Origin: an uncultured Christensenella sp.
Lineage (GTDB): Bacteria; Bacillota; Clostridia; Christensenellales; Borkfalkiaceae
Direction of reading: 5' to 3'
Assembly: GCA_910583855.1 (NCBI GenBank)
Contig: CAJTYL010000004.1
Span: forward strand, 62,001 to 126,000
Length of the DNA stretch: 64,000 bases
Part shown: in pieces, positions 52,302 to 59,601 of the stretch
Layout of the letters: every line of letters starts with the position of its first letter
Position numbering within the stretch: position 1 is the first letter of the stretch
Made by a program: the position numbers and the translations under genes
Notes under the pieces: generated by a model
What the model saw: only the letters and a program-made list of their open reading frames with translations
What the model was told of the DNA's origin: nothing
The model's database searches: none

Positions 52302-52353
52302 ATAATATTACATAAATTTCTGTAAGTCAAGCAATCAACAGAAATTTATGTAA
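52302..52353. promoter_or_regulatory. Divergent promoters with two XRE operators, locus 1
   Basis: TTACATAAATTTCTGT (52308-52323) and ACAGAAATTTATGTAA (52338-52353) are perfect inverted repeats of 16 bp. Each extends to a near-palindromic 18-mer; centres are 28 bp apart. The first fills the spacer between the minus-strand -35 (52325-52330) and -10 (52302-52307). Confidence 0.85.
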
Positions 52354-52376
52354 AAATTTTACTGAGGAAACGGACT

Positions 52377-52589
52377 ATGAAATTAAATTATGGCGATGCA
52401 TTAAAATATCAAAGAGAAATCAACGGGTATACACAAAACGCTCTTGCAAAAGCAACAGGTCTAAAACAGCAAATGATTAGTTGGTGGGAAGCGGGTAACG
52501 GACTTCCAAACATTGACTTTTGCGTACAGCTTGCTGATTTTTACGGTATCTCGGTAGACGAGCTTATCGGACACGAAATTAAAAAATAA
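52377..52589 (+). CDS. Small XRE regulator paired with Cys-rich protein, copy 1
   Basis: 70 residues, a single lambda-repressor-like helix-turn-helix: NYGDALKYQREINGYTQNALAKATGLKQQMISWWEAGN, then IDFCVQLADFYGISVDELIG (written as separate parts). GAGGA lies 8 nt before the ATG. The divergent Cys-rich gene and the two palindromes between the genes suggest that it represses both. It ends at a strong hairpin (52596). Similar in size and arrangement to the pair at 58715-59260, but the XRE proteins are only distantly alike and their operators differ. Confidence 0.85.
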   Translation: MKLNYGDALKYQREINGYTQNALAKATGLKQQMISWWEAGNGLPNIDFCVQLADFYGISVDELIGHEIKK

Positions 52590-52595
52590 CTTTAA

Positions 52596-52619
52596 GCCCG
52601 ACGGCACACACCGTCGGGC
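52596..52619 (+). terminator. Terminator after the XRE gene
   Basis: GCCCGACGG pairs with CCGTCGGGC around CACACA; GTTGCGTTTT follows. Confidence 0.8.
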
Positions 52620-52630
52620 GTTGCGTTTTA

Positions 52631-52740
52631 TGACACGTCGTCATTCTGTCGTACCGACGGCTAAGCCGTAACGCAGTGAAGAATCTGCTTGCAAGTAGAT
52701 TCTTCGTTTCACTCAGAATGACATCGGGGTGGAATGACGT
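52631..52740. repeat. TCATTCTG-type palindromic repeat, full copy
   Basis: GTCATTCTG (52640-52648) pairs with CAGAATGAC (52714-52722), and GAAGAATCT (52678-52686) with AGATTCTTC (52697-52705), giving a long cruciform-type element of about 100 bp. A partial copy in the opposite orientation is at 57393-57440. The 52590-52907 gap otherwise holds only the secA promoter. Confidence 0.75.
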
Positions 52741-52823
52741 AGAGGCGGGACGCCCGTTTCATAAGTTTATTATTTGTTTATAAATAATAAGGGTGTTTTT
52801 TACAAGTTTTTGTGAAAAACGGA

Positions 52824-52852
52824 TTTACATATTTTCCAAAATATAGTAAAAT
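52824..52852 (+). promoter_or_regulatory. secA promoter
   Basis: TTTACA (52824-52829), 17 bp, TAAAAT (52847-52852). AAGGGA precedes the ATG. Confidence 0.78.
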
Positions 52853-52907
52853 AAAAAAAGATATAAATTTTTGAACCGTTTCATCGGTTTCGGTAAGGGA
52901 TTTTAAT

Positions 52908-55900
52908 ATGGGACTTATCAAATTCATTCTCGGCGCAGACAGCCGCAGCGCGCTCAAAAAGCTGAATAAGCTTGCGAACAAGGTCGAGGCGTTGGATTCC
53001 AAATACGCCGCTATGGACGACAAGGAGCTTAAAGGACAAACGCAGGTTTTAAAGGACAGGCTCGCAAAGGGTGAAACGCTTGACGATATTCTTTTCGACG
53101 CGTTCGCCGCGTTCCGCGAAGCAAGCTGGCGCGTACTCAAAATGAAGCACTTCCACGTTCAGATAGTCGGCGGTATCTGTTTGCATCAAGGGCGTATCGC
53201 GGAAATGAAAACGGGCGAAGGTAAAACCCTCGTTTCGACCCTGCCCGCATACCTCAACGCTTTGACGGGCAAGGGCGTTCATATAGTAACCGTCAACGAC
53301 TATCTTGCAAAGCGCGACGCGGAGTGGATGGGCAAGGTCCACAGGTTTATGGGTTTGACGGTCGGCGTCGTCGTCCCCGGTATGGACGACAGCGAGAAGC
53401 AGAAGGCGTACAAGTGCGACGTTATCTACGCCACCAACAACGAGCTCGGCTTCGACTATCTCCGTGACAATCTGAAAACCTCAATCCCCGCAATGGTCCA
53501 GCGCGAGCTTAACTATTGCATTATCGACGAGGTCGACTCCATTCTAATCGACGAAGCGCGTACCCCCCTCATTATTTCGGGACGGGGCGGCGAAAGCTCT
53601 AAATTATACGAGGACGTGGATAGGTTCGTAAGAAATCTCCAAGGCGGCTTCGACGACGACAAGAAGGAAGCCGAAAAGAAGATGCCTTCGAGAAAGAAGA
53701 AGGAGCTTTCCGAAGCGGACAGAGCCGCGCAGGAGGAGCTTGCCCGCGTTCTCGAAGAAATGGAGAACTGGGACTATATTATAGACAGAAAGGATAAGTC
53801 CGTAACCATAACCGAAAAGGGCGCGGAGAAGGCGGAACGCTTCTTCGGAATAAAGAACCTCGGCGATATAGAAAACGCGGACTTGAACCACCATATACAG
53901 CAGGCGTTAAAGGCGCACGAGCTGTTCCATAACGGCGAAGAATACATCGTGTCCCCCGACGGGGAAATTCTTATCGTCGACGAGTTTACGGGCCGCGTCT
54001 TGAACGGCAGAAGATACTCCGACGGACTTCACCAGGCAATCGAGGCGAAGGAAAAGGTTAAGGTAAAGGAAGAGAACAAGACCCACGCAACCGTAACATT
54101 CCAGAACTACTTCCGCCTGTACAGTAAACTTGCGGGTATGACAGGTACCGCTATGACAGAAGAGGACGAGTTCAGAACTATTTACTCTTTGGACGTCGTG
54201 CCCATTCCGACCAACCGCCCCGTGCAGAGAATCGACCTCGCCGATATGATTTATTCCACGGTAGAGGGCAAGAAGAGGGCGATAGTAAACGAGGTCGTTG
54301 AAAGGCACGCAAAGGGTCAGCCCATTCTTATAGGTACGGTAACGGTAGAAAAGTCGGAAGAAATTTCAAGGCTTTTAAGACGAAACGGCATAAAACACAA
54401 TATCTTGAACGCAAAGAACCACGAGCGCGAGGCTGAAATAGTCGCGCAGGCGGGCAGGCTCAACGCCGTGACGATAGCGACCAACATGGCGGGGCGCGGT
54501 ACCGATATTCTTTTGGGCGGCAATCCCGAGTACCTTGCCAAAAAGCGCATGCGCGAGGAAGGCTACGACCACGAAATGATCGAGATTGCAATCTCCTACG
54601 CGGACAGAGAGTTCACAGAGGAAGAGCAGGTTGCGCGCAACCGCTATGCGGAGCTCTATTCCAACTATAAAAAGGAAACGGACGCGGAAAAGCAGGAAGT
54701 TATCGCCGCGGGCGGCTTATGCATTTTGGGCACGGAACGGCACGAATCACGCCGTATCGACAACCAGCTCCGCGGGCGTTCGGGCCGTCAGGGCGACCCC
54801 GGCGCGTCGGTGTTTTTCATTTCTTTGGAGGACGACCTTGCAAAGAGGTTCGGCGGCGAAAGAATGAAACAGCTTTATAACGTCTTTAAAATAGACGAAG
54901 ACCAGTGCTTGCAGTCTAAGATGCTTTCGCACAGTATCGAGAACGCCCAGCGCGCAATCGAGGGCAGGAACTTCGGCATAAGAAAGCACACCCTGCAATA
55001 CGACGAGGTAATGAACGAACAGCGTAAAACCATTTACCGTGAAAGGCTGAACGTTCTCCGCGGTTCGGACGTGCACGAGCAGATGTTAAAGTATATTCCC
55101 GACTACGTTGCAAAAGTAGTTGCGGAAGCCGTCAATACCGACGAGATGCCCGAAAAGTGGGACGAAGCGGCGTTGAACGAAGCGTTGCAGCAAAAGGTTT
55201 ACCCCGACGAGTGCGAATACGTGGTAACGCGCGAAGCTCTTGAAAGATGGGATTACGAGCGCGCTATTAACAAAATTTCCAAGGAAGTTATTAAGGCTTA
55301 CGAGCAAAAGATTATAAACGTCTCCGAGATGACCGACGGACAGGTCGATTATCACCAGATTGAAAGAAACGAGCTTTTGCGTAGCGTAGACAGAAACTGG
55401 ATTGACCATATCGACGCAATGGACCAGCTCAGAAAGGGCATAGGTCTGCGCGGCTACGCCCAGCAGGACCCCGTAATCGCCTACAAGCAGGAAGGCTACG
55501 AGATGTTTGAAGAAATGATAGACCGCGTTCAAACGACTACCATTTCAAGGCTTTTAAAAGGACGTATCGTGCGCGTGCAGAACGGACAGCCCGTTCCTAT
55601 GCCCACCCGTCCCGCCCGCCCGAATACGAACGGCGGCATCGCTCCTATGAACCCGTCGGTTGCGGCAGCCGCACGCGAAATTATGGATAAGAAGATTAAG
55701 GAGCAGGAGGCTAACGCTCAAGCTGCGGACGGGCTTAACCCCTCTGCGGCGGCAAACCCTGCGGCTAACACGAGCGGACCCGTCATAGGCGACGCGCCCG
55801 AGCCCCCCAAGGATTTGGCGGCGAATATCGAGGGCAAGCAAATTCCCAAAGTAGCCTCCAAGAATTCCAAGGTAGGCAGAAACGACCCTTGCCCTTGCGG

Positions 55901-55949
55901 GTCTGGGAAGAAGTATAAGGATTGTTGCTACTGGAAAGACAACAAGTAA
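52908..55949 (+). CDS. secA: Preprotein translocase ATPase SecA
   Basis: 1013 residues, the motor of the SecYEG export channel. Walker A MKTGEGKTLV is near residue 99, DEVDSILIDEARTPLIISG near 205, and the second motor half has GTATNMAGRGTDI-type sequence (IATNMAGRGTDILLGG) and RRIDNQLRGRSGRQGDPG. The scaffold and helical wing domains follow. The C-terminal linker is long (PMPTRPARPNTNGG onward) and ends in a zinc SEC-C tail, RNDPCPCGSGKKYKDCC, used for SecB or ribosome/lipid contact. An acidic-basic insertion lies near residues 245-275. Confidence 0.97.
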   Translation: MGLIKFILGADSRSALKKLNKLANKVEALDSKYAAMDDKELKGQTQVLKDRLAKGETLDDILFDAFAAFREASWRVLKMKHFHVQIVGGICLHQGRIAEMKTGEGKTLVSTLPAYLNALTGKGVHIVTVNDYLAKRDAEWMGKVHRFMGLTVGVVVPGMDDSEKQKAYKCDVIYATNNELGFDYLRDNLKTSIPAMVQRELNYCIIDEVDSILIDEARTPLIISGRGGESSKLYEDVDRFVRNLQGGFDDDKKEAEKKMPSRKKKELSEADRAAQEELARVLEEMENWDYIIDRKDKSVTITEKGAEKAERFFGIKNLGDIENADLNHHIQQALKAHELFHNGEEYIVSPDGEILIVDEFTGRVLNGRRYSDGLHQAIEAKEKVKVKEENKTHATVTFQNYFRLYSKLAGMTGTAMTEEDEFRTIYSLDVVPIPTNRPVQRIDLADMIYSTVEGKKRAIVNEVVERHAKGQPILIGTVTVEKSEEISRLLRRNGIKHNILNAKNHEREAEIVAQAGRLNAVTIATNMAGRGTDILLGGNPEYLAKKRMREEGYDHEMIEIAISYADREFTEEEQVARNRYAELYSNYKKETDAEKQEVIAAGGLCILGTERHESRRIDNQLRGRSGRQGDPGASVFFISLEDDLAKRFGGERMKQLYNVFKIDEDQCLQSKMLSHSIENAQRAIEGRNFGIRKHTLQYDEVMNEQRKTIYRERLNVLRGSDVHEQMLKYIPDYVAKVVAEAVNTDEMPEKWDEAALNEALQQKVYPDECEYVVTREALERWDYERAINKISKEVIKAYEQKIINVSEMTDGQVDYHQIERNELLRSVDRNWIDHIDAMDQLRKGIGLRGYAQQDPVIAYKQEGYEMFEEMIDRVQTTTISRLLKGRIVRVQNGQPVPMPTRPARPNTNGGIAPMNPSVAAAAREIMDKKIKEQEANAQAADGLNPSAAANPAANTSGPVIGDAPEPPKDLAANIEGKQIPKVASKNSKVGRNDPCPCGSGKKYKDCCYWKDNK

Positions 55950-55952
55950 AAA

Positions 55953-56048
55953 AATGCATATAAACTTCGCAATACGGCGTTGAACTGCGGTAGCCCTCAG
56001 TCACTTACGCCTAAATAAGCTCCCCGTCGTAAAAACCCGCCGTGCATA
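55953..56048 (+). repeat. Intergenic hairpin repeat, secA-prfB copy
   Basis: ATGCATATAAACTTCGCAATACGGCG-type start, TCACTTACGCCTAAATAAGC in the centre, and a divergent end near TGCATAGC. Related to the copies at 42171, 43496, 58530 and 63244. Confidence 0.65.
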
Positions 56049-56156
56049 GCATAGCACCCAATTTGCGCATACCTGCGGCTCACCGAGAAGTGCCGCAATT
56101 ATATGATTGTGTGCCATTAAAAATTACGGCACGAGGGGCGAGAAGCCCCTAAAATT

Positions 56157-56198
56157 CACGAAATATTTTACGCGCTTAAATAGCGTGAAATATTTGTG
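56157..56198 (+). promoter_or_regulatory. Long hairpin sequestering part of the prfB ribosome-binding site
   Basis: CAC-G-AAATATTT pairs with AAATATTTGTG, continuing into ACGC/GCGT, for about 15 pairs. The final GTG belongs to GTGAGGA, the prfB Shine-Dalgarno. Confidence 0.6.
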
Positions 56199-56212
56199 AG
56201 GACTTTCTTTTT

Positions 56213-57313
56213 ATGTTTAAAGCCGACGATTACAGACTGAAAATTAAATCTCTCCAAGACACGCTTGCGGAGGCAAAGTACGCGCTTGATATCGATAATT
56301 TGGGCGCGCGCCTTGTTGCACTCAAAGAGGAGCAGGAAAAGCCCGAAGTCTGGCAGGATTTGGAAAAGTCCAAAAAGATAGGGCGGGAAATTTCCTCCGT
56401 TGAAGGGAGAATAGCGTCCTATAACAACGGTGAAAACGCGCTTGCCGACGCTTCCGCTTTTATCGACCTCATAGAGGAGGCGGACGACGAAAGCCTTATT
56501 CCCGAGCTTGAGAGTATGATTTCCGTTGCCGAAGAGGACATTGAAAATATGCGCATACGCGCACTGCTCCGCGGCAAGTACGACGCGAACAACGCAATTT
56601 TGAACCTGCACTCGGGCGCGGGCGGCACCGAAGCCTGCGATTGGACGCAGATGCTTTACAGAATGTACTGCCGTTACTGCGAAAAGCAGGGCTTTAAAGT
56701 AACCGAGCTTGACTTTGAGGACGGCGACGAAGCGGGCTTGAAGTCCGTATCCTTTAAGGTCGACGGCGAAAACGCCTACGGTTTTTTAAAGGCGGAAAAG
56801 GGCGTTCACCGCTTAGTGAGAATTTCCCCCTTCGACAGTAACAAACGCCGCCACACCTCGTTTGCTTCGTTAGAGGTTATGCCCGAGGTCGACGACGACA
56901 ACTCCGTTGAAATCCGCGACGAGGACATCCGCATCGACGTTTACCGCTCGTCGGGCGCGGGCGGACAAAAAGTCAATAAGACCGAAACTGCAATACGAAT
57001 TACCCACTTCCCCACGGGCATAGTCGTGACCTGTCAAAACGAAAGAAGCCAGCTTCAAAACAAGGCTATGGCGTTCGAGTATCTCCGCGCAAAGCTTGTC
57101 GAAAGGCAGATTGCCGAGCGCGAAGCCGCCGACGCAGAGATAAAGGGCGAAATCAAAAAGATAGAGTGGGGCAGCCAGATACGCAGCTATGTATTTTGCC
57201 CCTACACTTTAGTCAAGGACCACCGCACGGGCTTCGAGAACACGAACGTGCAAGCCGTTATGGACGGGGATATTCAGGGCTTTATAATTGATTACCTCAA
57301 AAAAACAGTATAA
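56213..57313 (+). CDS. prfB: Peptide chain release factor 2
   Basis: 366 residues, full-length RF2 recognising UGA and UAA. The stop-codon motif SPF (RISPFDSN, near residue 205) identifies RF2 rather than RF1; GGQ (SSGAGGQKVNK, near 250) catalyses peptide release. There is no programmed +1 frameshift: the whole frame is open from ATG 56213. GAGGA lies 12 nt upstream, next to a hairpin. Downstream of secA, as in many Bacillota. Confidence 0.96.
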   Translation: MFKADDYRLKIKSLQDTLAEAKYALDIDNLGARLVALKEEQEKPEVWQDLEKSKKIGREISSVEGRIASYNNGENALADASAFIDLIEEADDESLIPELESMISVAEEDIENMRIRALLRGKYDANNAILNLHSGAGGTEACDWTQMLYRMYCRYCEKQGFKVTELDFEDGDEAGLKSVSFKVDGENAYGFLKAEKGVHRLVRISPFDSNKRRHTSFASLEVMPEVDDDNSVEIRDEDIRIDVYRSSGAGGQKVNKTETAIRITHFPTGIVVTCQNERSQLQNKAMAFEYLRAKLVERQIAEREAADAEIKGEIKKIEWGSQIRSYVFCPYTLVKDHRTGFENTNVQAVMDGDIQGFIIDYLKKTV

Positions 57314-57320
57314 GCGTGAA

Positions 57321-57386
57321 CGGCGCATATCACGCACTTTGCGGCGTTCGCAGCGCGGTGAAAAGCGCTTGCTTCTCTGCGTTTTT
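57321..57386 (+). repeat. Short copy of the intergenic hairpin repeat
   Basis: GCGCATATCACGC at the left and GCTTGCTTCTCTGCGTTTTT at the right match the ends of the long copies, with the central part missing. Confidence 0.6.
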
Positions 57387-57392
57387 GCTCCC

Positions 57393-57440
57393 TGTCATTC
57401 CGCACCCCCTGTCATTCTGAGTGTTAACGAAGAATCTCAT
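57393..57440 (-). repeat. Partial TCATTCTG-type repeat
   Basis: TGTCATTCCGCACCCC and TGTCATTCTGAGTG then AACGAAGAATCT match the reverse complement of 52670-52735 with a few changes. The other arm is missing. Confidence 0.65.
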
Positions 57441-57496
57441 TAACTTTTACTTTTTCAACACACGCGCGCACGAAGTGCGCGCGTTCATTAATAACT

Positions 57497-58534
57497 ATGT
57501 ACGATTTATCTTCCATTATAATTAAAGATAACCCCGTAATTTTGGGGATAGAATCGAGTTGCGACGAAACCGCCGCCGCGGTAATTCGCGGCAGAAAGCT
57601 TTTGTCAAGCAAAATAATTTCCTCCGCAACCGAGCAAGCAAAATTCGGCGGAGTCGTGCCCGAAATCGCTTCCCGCGCCCATACCGAAGCGGTGGACGAG
57701 GTCGTCCGCCAAGCCGTGGAAGAGGCGGGGCTTACTCTTAAAGATATCGACGCGGTTGCCGTCACTTACGGCGCGGGGCTTTTGGGCGCTCTTCTCGTCG
57801 GGCTGTCGTTTGCAAAATCGCTTGCTTATACTTTAAACGTTCCGCTTATCGCGGTAAATCATATCCGCGGGCATATGGCGGCGGCGTACCTTGTGGACGA
57901 AGAGTTAAAGCCGCCCTTTATAACCTTGCTTGCGAGCGGCGGACATACCGCAATTCTGCACACTAAAACCTACACCGATTTTGAAATTTTGGGCGGCACC
58001 TCGGACGACGCCGCGGGCGAAGCCTTCGACAAAGTCGCGCGCGTCCTCGGTCTTTCCTACCCCGGCGGGGTGAACGTGGAGCGGCTTGCCTTAAACGGTG
58101 AAAACAGCGTTCCGCTCCCCAAATGTCAGGTCAAAAACACGCAAGTCCTGCAGTTTTCGTACAGCGGCTTAAAGACGGCAGTAATCAATTATTGCCACAA
58201 TAAAGAGCAGAAGGGCGAAGAAGTCGATAAAGAAAACGTAGCCTGCTCATTCCAGCACGCCGCAGTTGACCCGCTCGTAAAAAACGCGGTTGCGCTTGCT
58301 TTAAAGCTCGGCGTAAAAACCGTTACCGCGGGCGGCGGAGTTATCGCAAACGGATACCTTCGCGCAACGCTCGAAGAGGAGTGCAAAAAAGCGGGCTTAA
58401 AGCTTATCCTGCCCGAAAAGAAGTACTGCACGGACAACGCCGCAATGATTGCCGCAGAGGGACTTATACAGTATAAAGCGGGCAACTTCGCGCCTTTGTC
58501 GATAAACGCCCGCGCCCAGATACCGTTGAAATAA
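57497..58534 (+). CDS. tsaD: tRNA N6-adenosine threonylcarbamoyltransferase subunit
   Basis: 345 residues. TsaD joins threonylcarbamoyl to A37 of ANN-decoding tRNAs, with TsaB and TsaE. ILGIESSCDETAAAV near residue 16, metal ligands in NHIRGHMAAAYL near 120, ASGGHT near 145, and GGVIANGYLR near 277 are all present. ATG 57497 gives about 13 extra residues before the conserved start and has no Shine-Dalgarno. A perfect 10-bp hairpin (ACGCGCGCAC/GTGCGCGCGT at 57462-57484) ends 12 nt before the ATG. Confidence 0.95.
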   Translation: MYDLSSIIIKDNPVILGIESSCDETAAAVIRGRKLLSSKIISSATEQAKFGGVVPEIASRAHTEAVDEVVRQAVEEAGLTLKDIDAVAVTYGAGLLGALLVGLSFAKSLAYTLNVPLIAVNHIRGHMAAAYLVDEELKPPFITLLASGGHTAILHTKTYTDFEILGGTSDDAAGEAFDKVARVLGLSYPGGVNVERLALNGENSVPLPKCQVKNTQVLQFSYSGLKTAVINYCHNKEQKGEEVDKENVACSFQHAAVDPLVKNAVALALKLGVKTVTAGGGVIANGYLRATLEEECKKAGLKLILPEKKYCTDNAAMIAAEGLIQYKAGNFAPLSINARAQIPLK

Positions 58535-58654
58535 GCGCATATAAGCGGCGCGATACCGCGTCAAGTTCCGCTTTTTATCGGGTCGCGTACGCCTAAGTAC
58601 GCTCCCCTCAAAAATGCTCACTTTCCTTGTCTCGCTTGTTTCTCTGCGTTTATT
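58530..58654 (+). repeat. Intergenic hairpin repeat, tsaD-xre copy
   Basis: AATAAGCGCA (58530-58539) pairs with TGCGTTTATT (58645-58654). Central GCGTACGCCTAAGTACGC and the right part CCTTGTCTCGCTTGTTTCTC agree with other copies. The left end overlaps the tsaD stop. Confidence 0.75.
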
Positions 58655-58678
58655 TGACGCCTTATTTGTAAAAAGTAT

Positions 58679-58708
58679 GTCGCCCGCGCTTTTTAAAGCG
58701 CGGGCGAC
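58679..58708. terminator. Terminator between convergent tsaD and xre
   Basis: GTCGCCCGCGCTTT pairs with AAAGCGCGGGCGAC; TTGTTTTT follows on the plus strand. Confidence 0.8.
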
Positions 58709-58714
58709 TTGTTT

Positions 58715-58918
58715 TTAATCTTCCAAACCTAATAAATAATCGGTAGACACATTTAAAATTTTACTTAAAGCGCGTAGCATTTCAATGGGAGGTTGGCTTC
58801 TGCCCTTTTCCCACGAATAAATACTGTCGTCAGTAGTCTTAATAGCTTCCGCAAGTTGCTTTTGTGTAAATCCCTTATCTATACGGGTTTCTTTTAATTT
58901 TATTGCAAAAATATCCAT
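58715..58918 (-). CDS. Small XRE regulator paired with Cys-rich protein, copy 2
   Basis: 67 residues, one helix-turn-helix: IKLKETRIDKGFTQKQLAEA, then TTDDSIYSWEKGRSQPPIEM and LRALSKILNVSTDYLLGLED. On the minus strand TAAAAT lies exactly 6 nt before the ATG, with CCGTAAAAATTACGG in the spacer, so the mRNA should be leaderless and autorepressed. Divergent from the CENC gene at 58988. The order and geometry copy the locus at 52008-52589. Confidence 0.87.
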   Translation of the reverse strand: MDIFAIKLKETRIDKGFTQKQLAEAIKTTDDSIYSWEKGRSQPPIEMLRALSKILNVSTDYLLGLED

Positions 58919-58924
58919 ATATAG

Positions 58925-58981
58925 ATTTTACCGTAAAAATTACGGAAATGTCTTGACAACCGTAAAATTTACGGTTAGAAT
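58925..58981. promoter_or_regulatory. Divergent leaderless promoters with two XRE operators, locus 2
   Basis: CCGTAAAAATTACGG (58931-58945) and CCGTAAAATTTACGG (58960-58974), centres 29 bp apart. The plus promoter is TTGACA (58953-58958), 17 bp, TAGAAT (58976-58981), with the second operator filling its spacer; the minus -10 is at 58930-58925. Confidence 0.88.
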
Positions 58982-58987
58982 ATAATT

Positions 58988-59260
58988 ATGAAACAAGAGA
59001 AAAAGTGTGAAAACTGCAAATTTTATATTCAACATTATATTAAAAAAGCACATTCTTTTCAGAAATTGTTTAGAGGACACTGCTCAAATTTGGATACACC
59101 GTTAAAAATAAGAAAGCATGGCGTTTATTTTGATAGCTGTTGCGATAAGTGGGAGCAAAGCGAAGACTTAAAAACCGATAATCGGGAAAGCATAAAAACC
59201 GTAATCAGAGATATTCGCAAAAGCCTTGCGGAAATTGCCTTTATTCTTAAAGACGATTAA
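58988..59260 (+). CDS. Small Cys-rich protein (CENC family), copy 2
   Basis: 90 residues, paralogue of 52008-52292. Cys7 and Cys10 (CENC), QHY, GHC (His31, Cys32), Cys51 and Cys52 before KWE, and a C-terminal helix RESIKTVIRDIRKSLAEIAFILKDD (two parts) are conserved. A metal-binding site is inferred. The ATG is 6 nt after the -10 box and has no Shine-Dalgarno, so the mRNA should be leaderless. It is controlled by the paired XRE repressor through the palindrome in its promoter. Function unknown; a toxin, adaptor or nucleic-acid-binding role is possible. Confidence 0.82.
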   Translation: MKQEKKCENCKFYIQHYIKKAHSFQKLFRGHCSNLDTPLKIRKHGVYFDSCCDKWEQSEDLKTDNRESIKTVIRDIRKSLAEIAFILKDD

Positions 59261-59303
59261 ATTTTATTAAAGATGATTGAAATAAAAAATTTCAATAATT
59301 TGC

Positions 59304-59332
59304 TTTACTTTTTTAGGGTGGTTGGGTATAAT
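59304..59332 (+). promoter_or_regulatory. Promoter of the T-box-ileS transcript
   Basis: TTTACT (59304-59309), 17 bp, TATAAT (59327-59332). Confidence 0.82.
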
Positions 59333-59338
59333 CTAACT

Positions 59339-59590
59339 ATAACTTAATTCAAAGGCGATGACGAAGGACAACGCCGTGCGGACGGGTTTCAAAGAGAGCT
59401 TTCGGTTGGTGTAAGAAAGCAAGCTCCCCGCGCAGGATATCACCTTTCAGCCCGCATTACGAAAGTAGACGAGTAGTTTTGCGCGGATTCGTAACCCGTT
59501 ACAAGTTACGGCAAATGTCAGTTTGTTTTGGTGGTATATAAAAACGCTTATTTTCAGGTGTCCGGACAAAATCTCGGATACCTTTTTTTA
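59339..59590 (+). ncRNA. T-box riboswitch, isoleucine specifier ATC
   Basis: Stem I starts at GGCGATGACGAAGGACAACGCC; the AGAGAGC and GGTTGGTGTAAG motifs (59393-59412) are the Stem I bulge and apical elements. The specifier ATC (59439-59441) is followed by A. The T-box core TTGGTGGTA (59528-59536) matches the tRNA acceptor end. AGGTGTCCG (59556-59564) and CGGATACCT (59575-59583) plus seven T form the terminator. Uncharged tRNA-Ile should let ileS be transcribed. Confidence 0.93.
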
Positions 59591-59601
59591 TAGGAGACAA
59601 T

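Noticed and set aside
56213..56300. Programmed frameshift in prfB
   Set aside because: The frame is continuous from ATG and no early in-frame TGA with an upstream internal Shine-Dalgarno is present.
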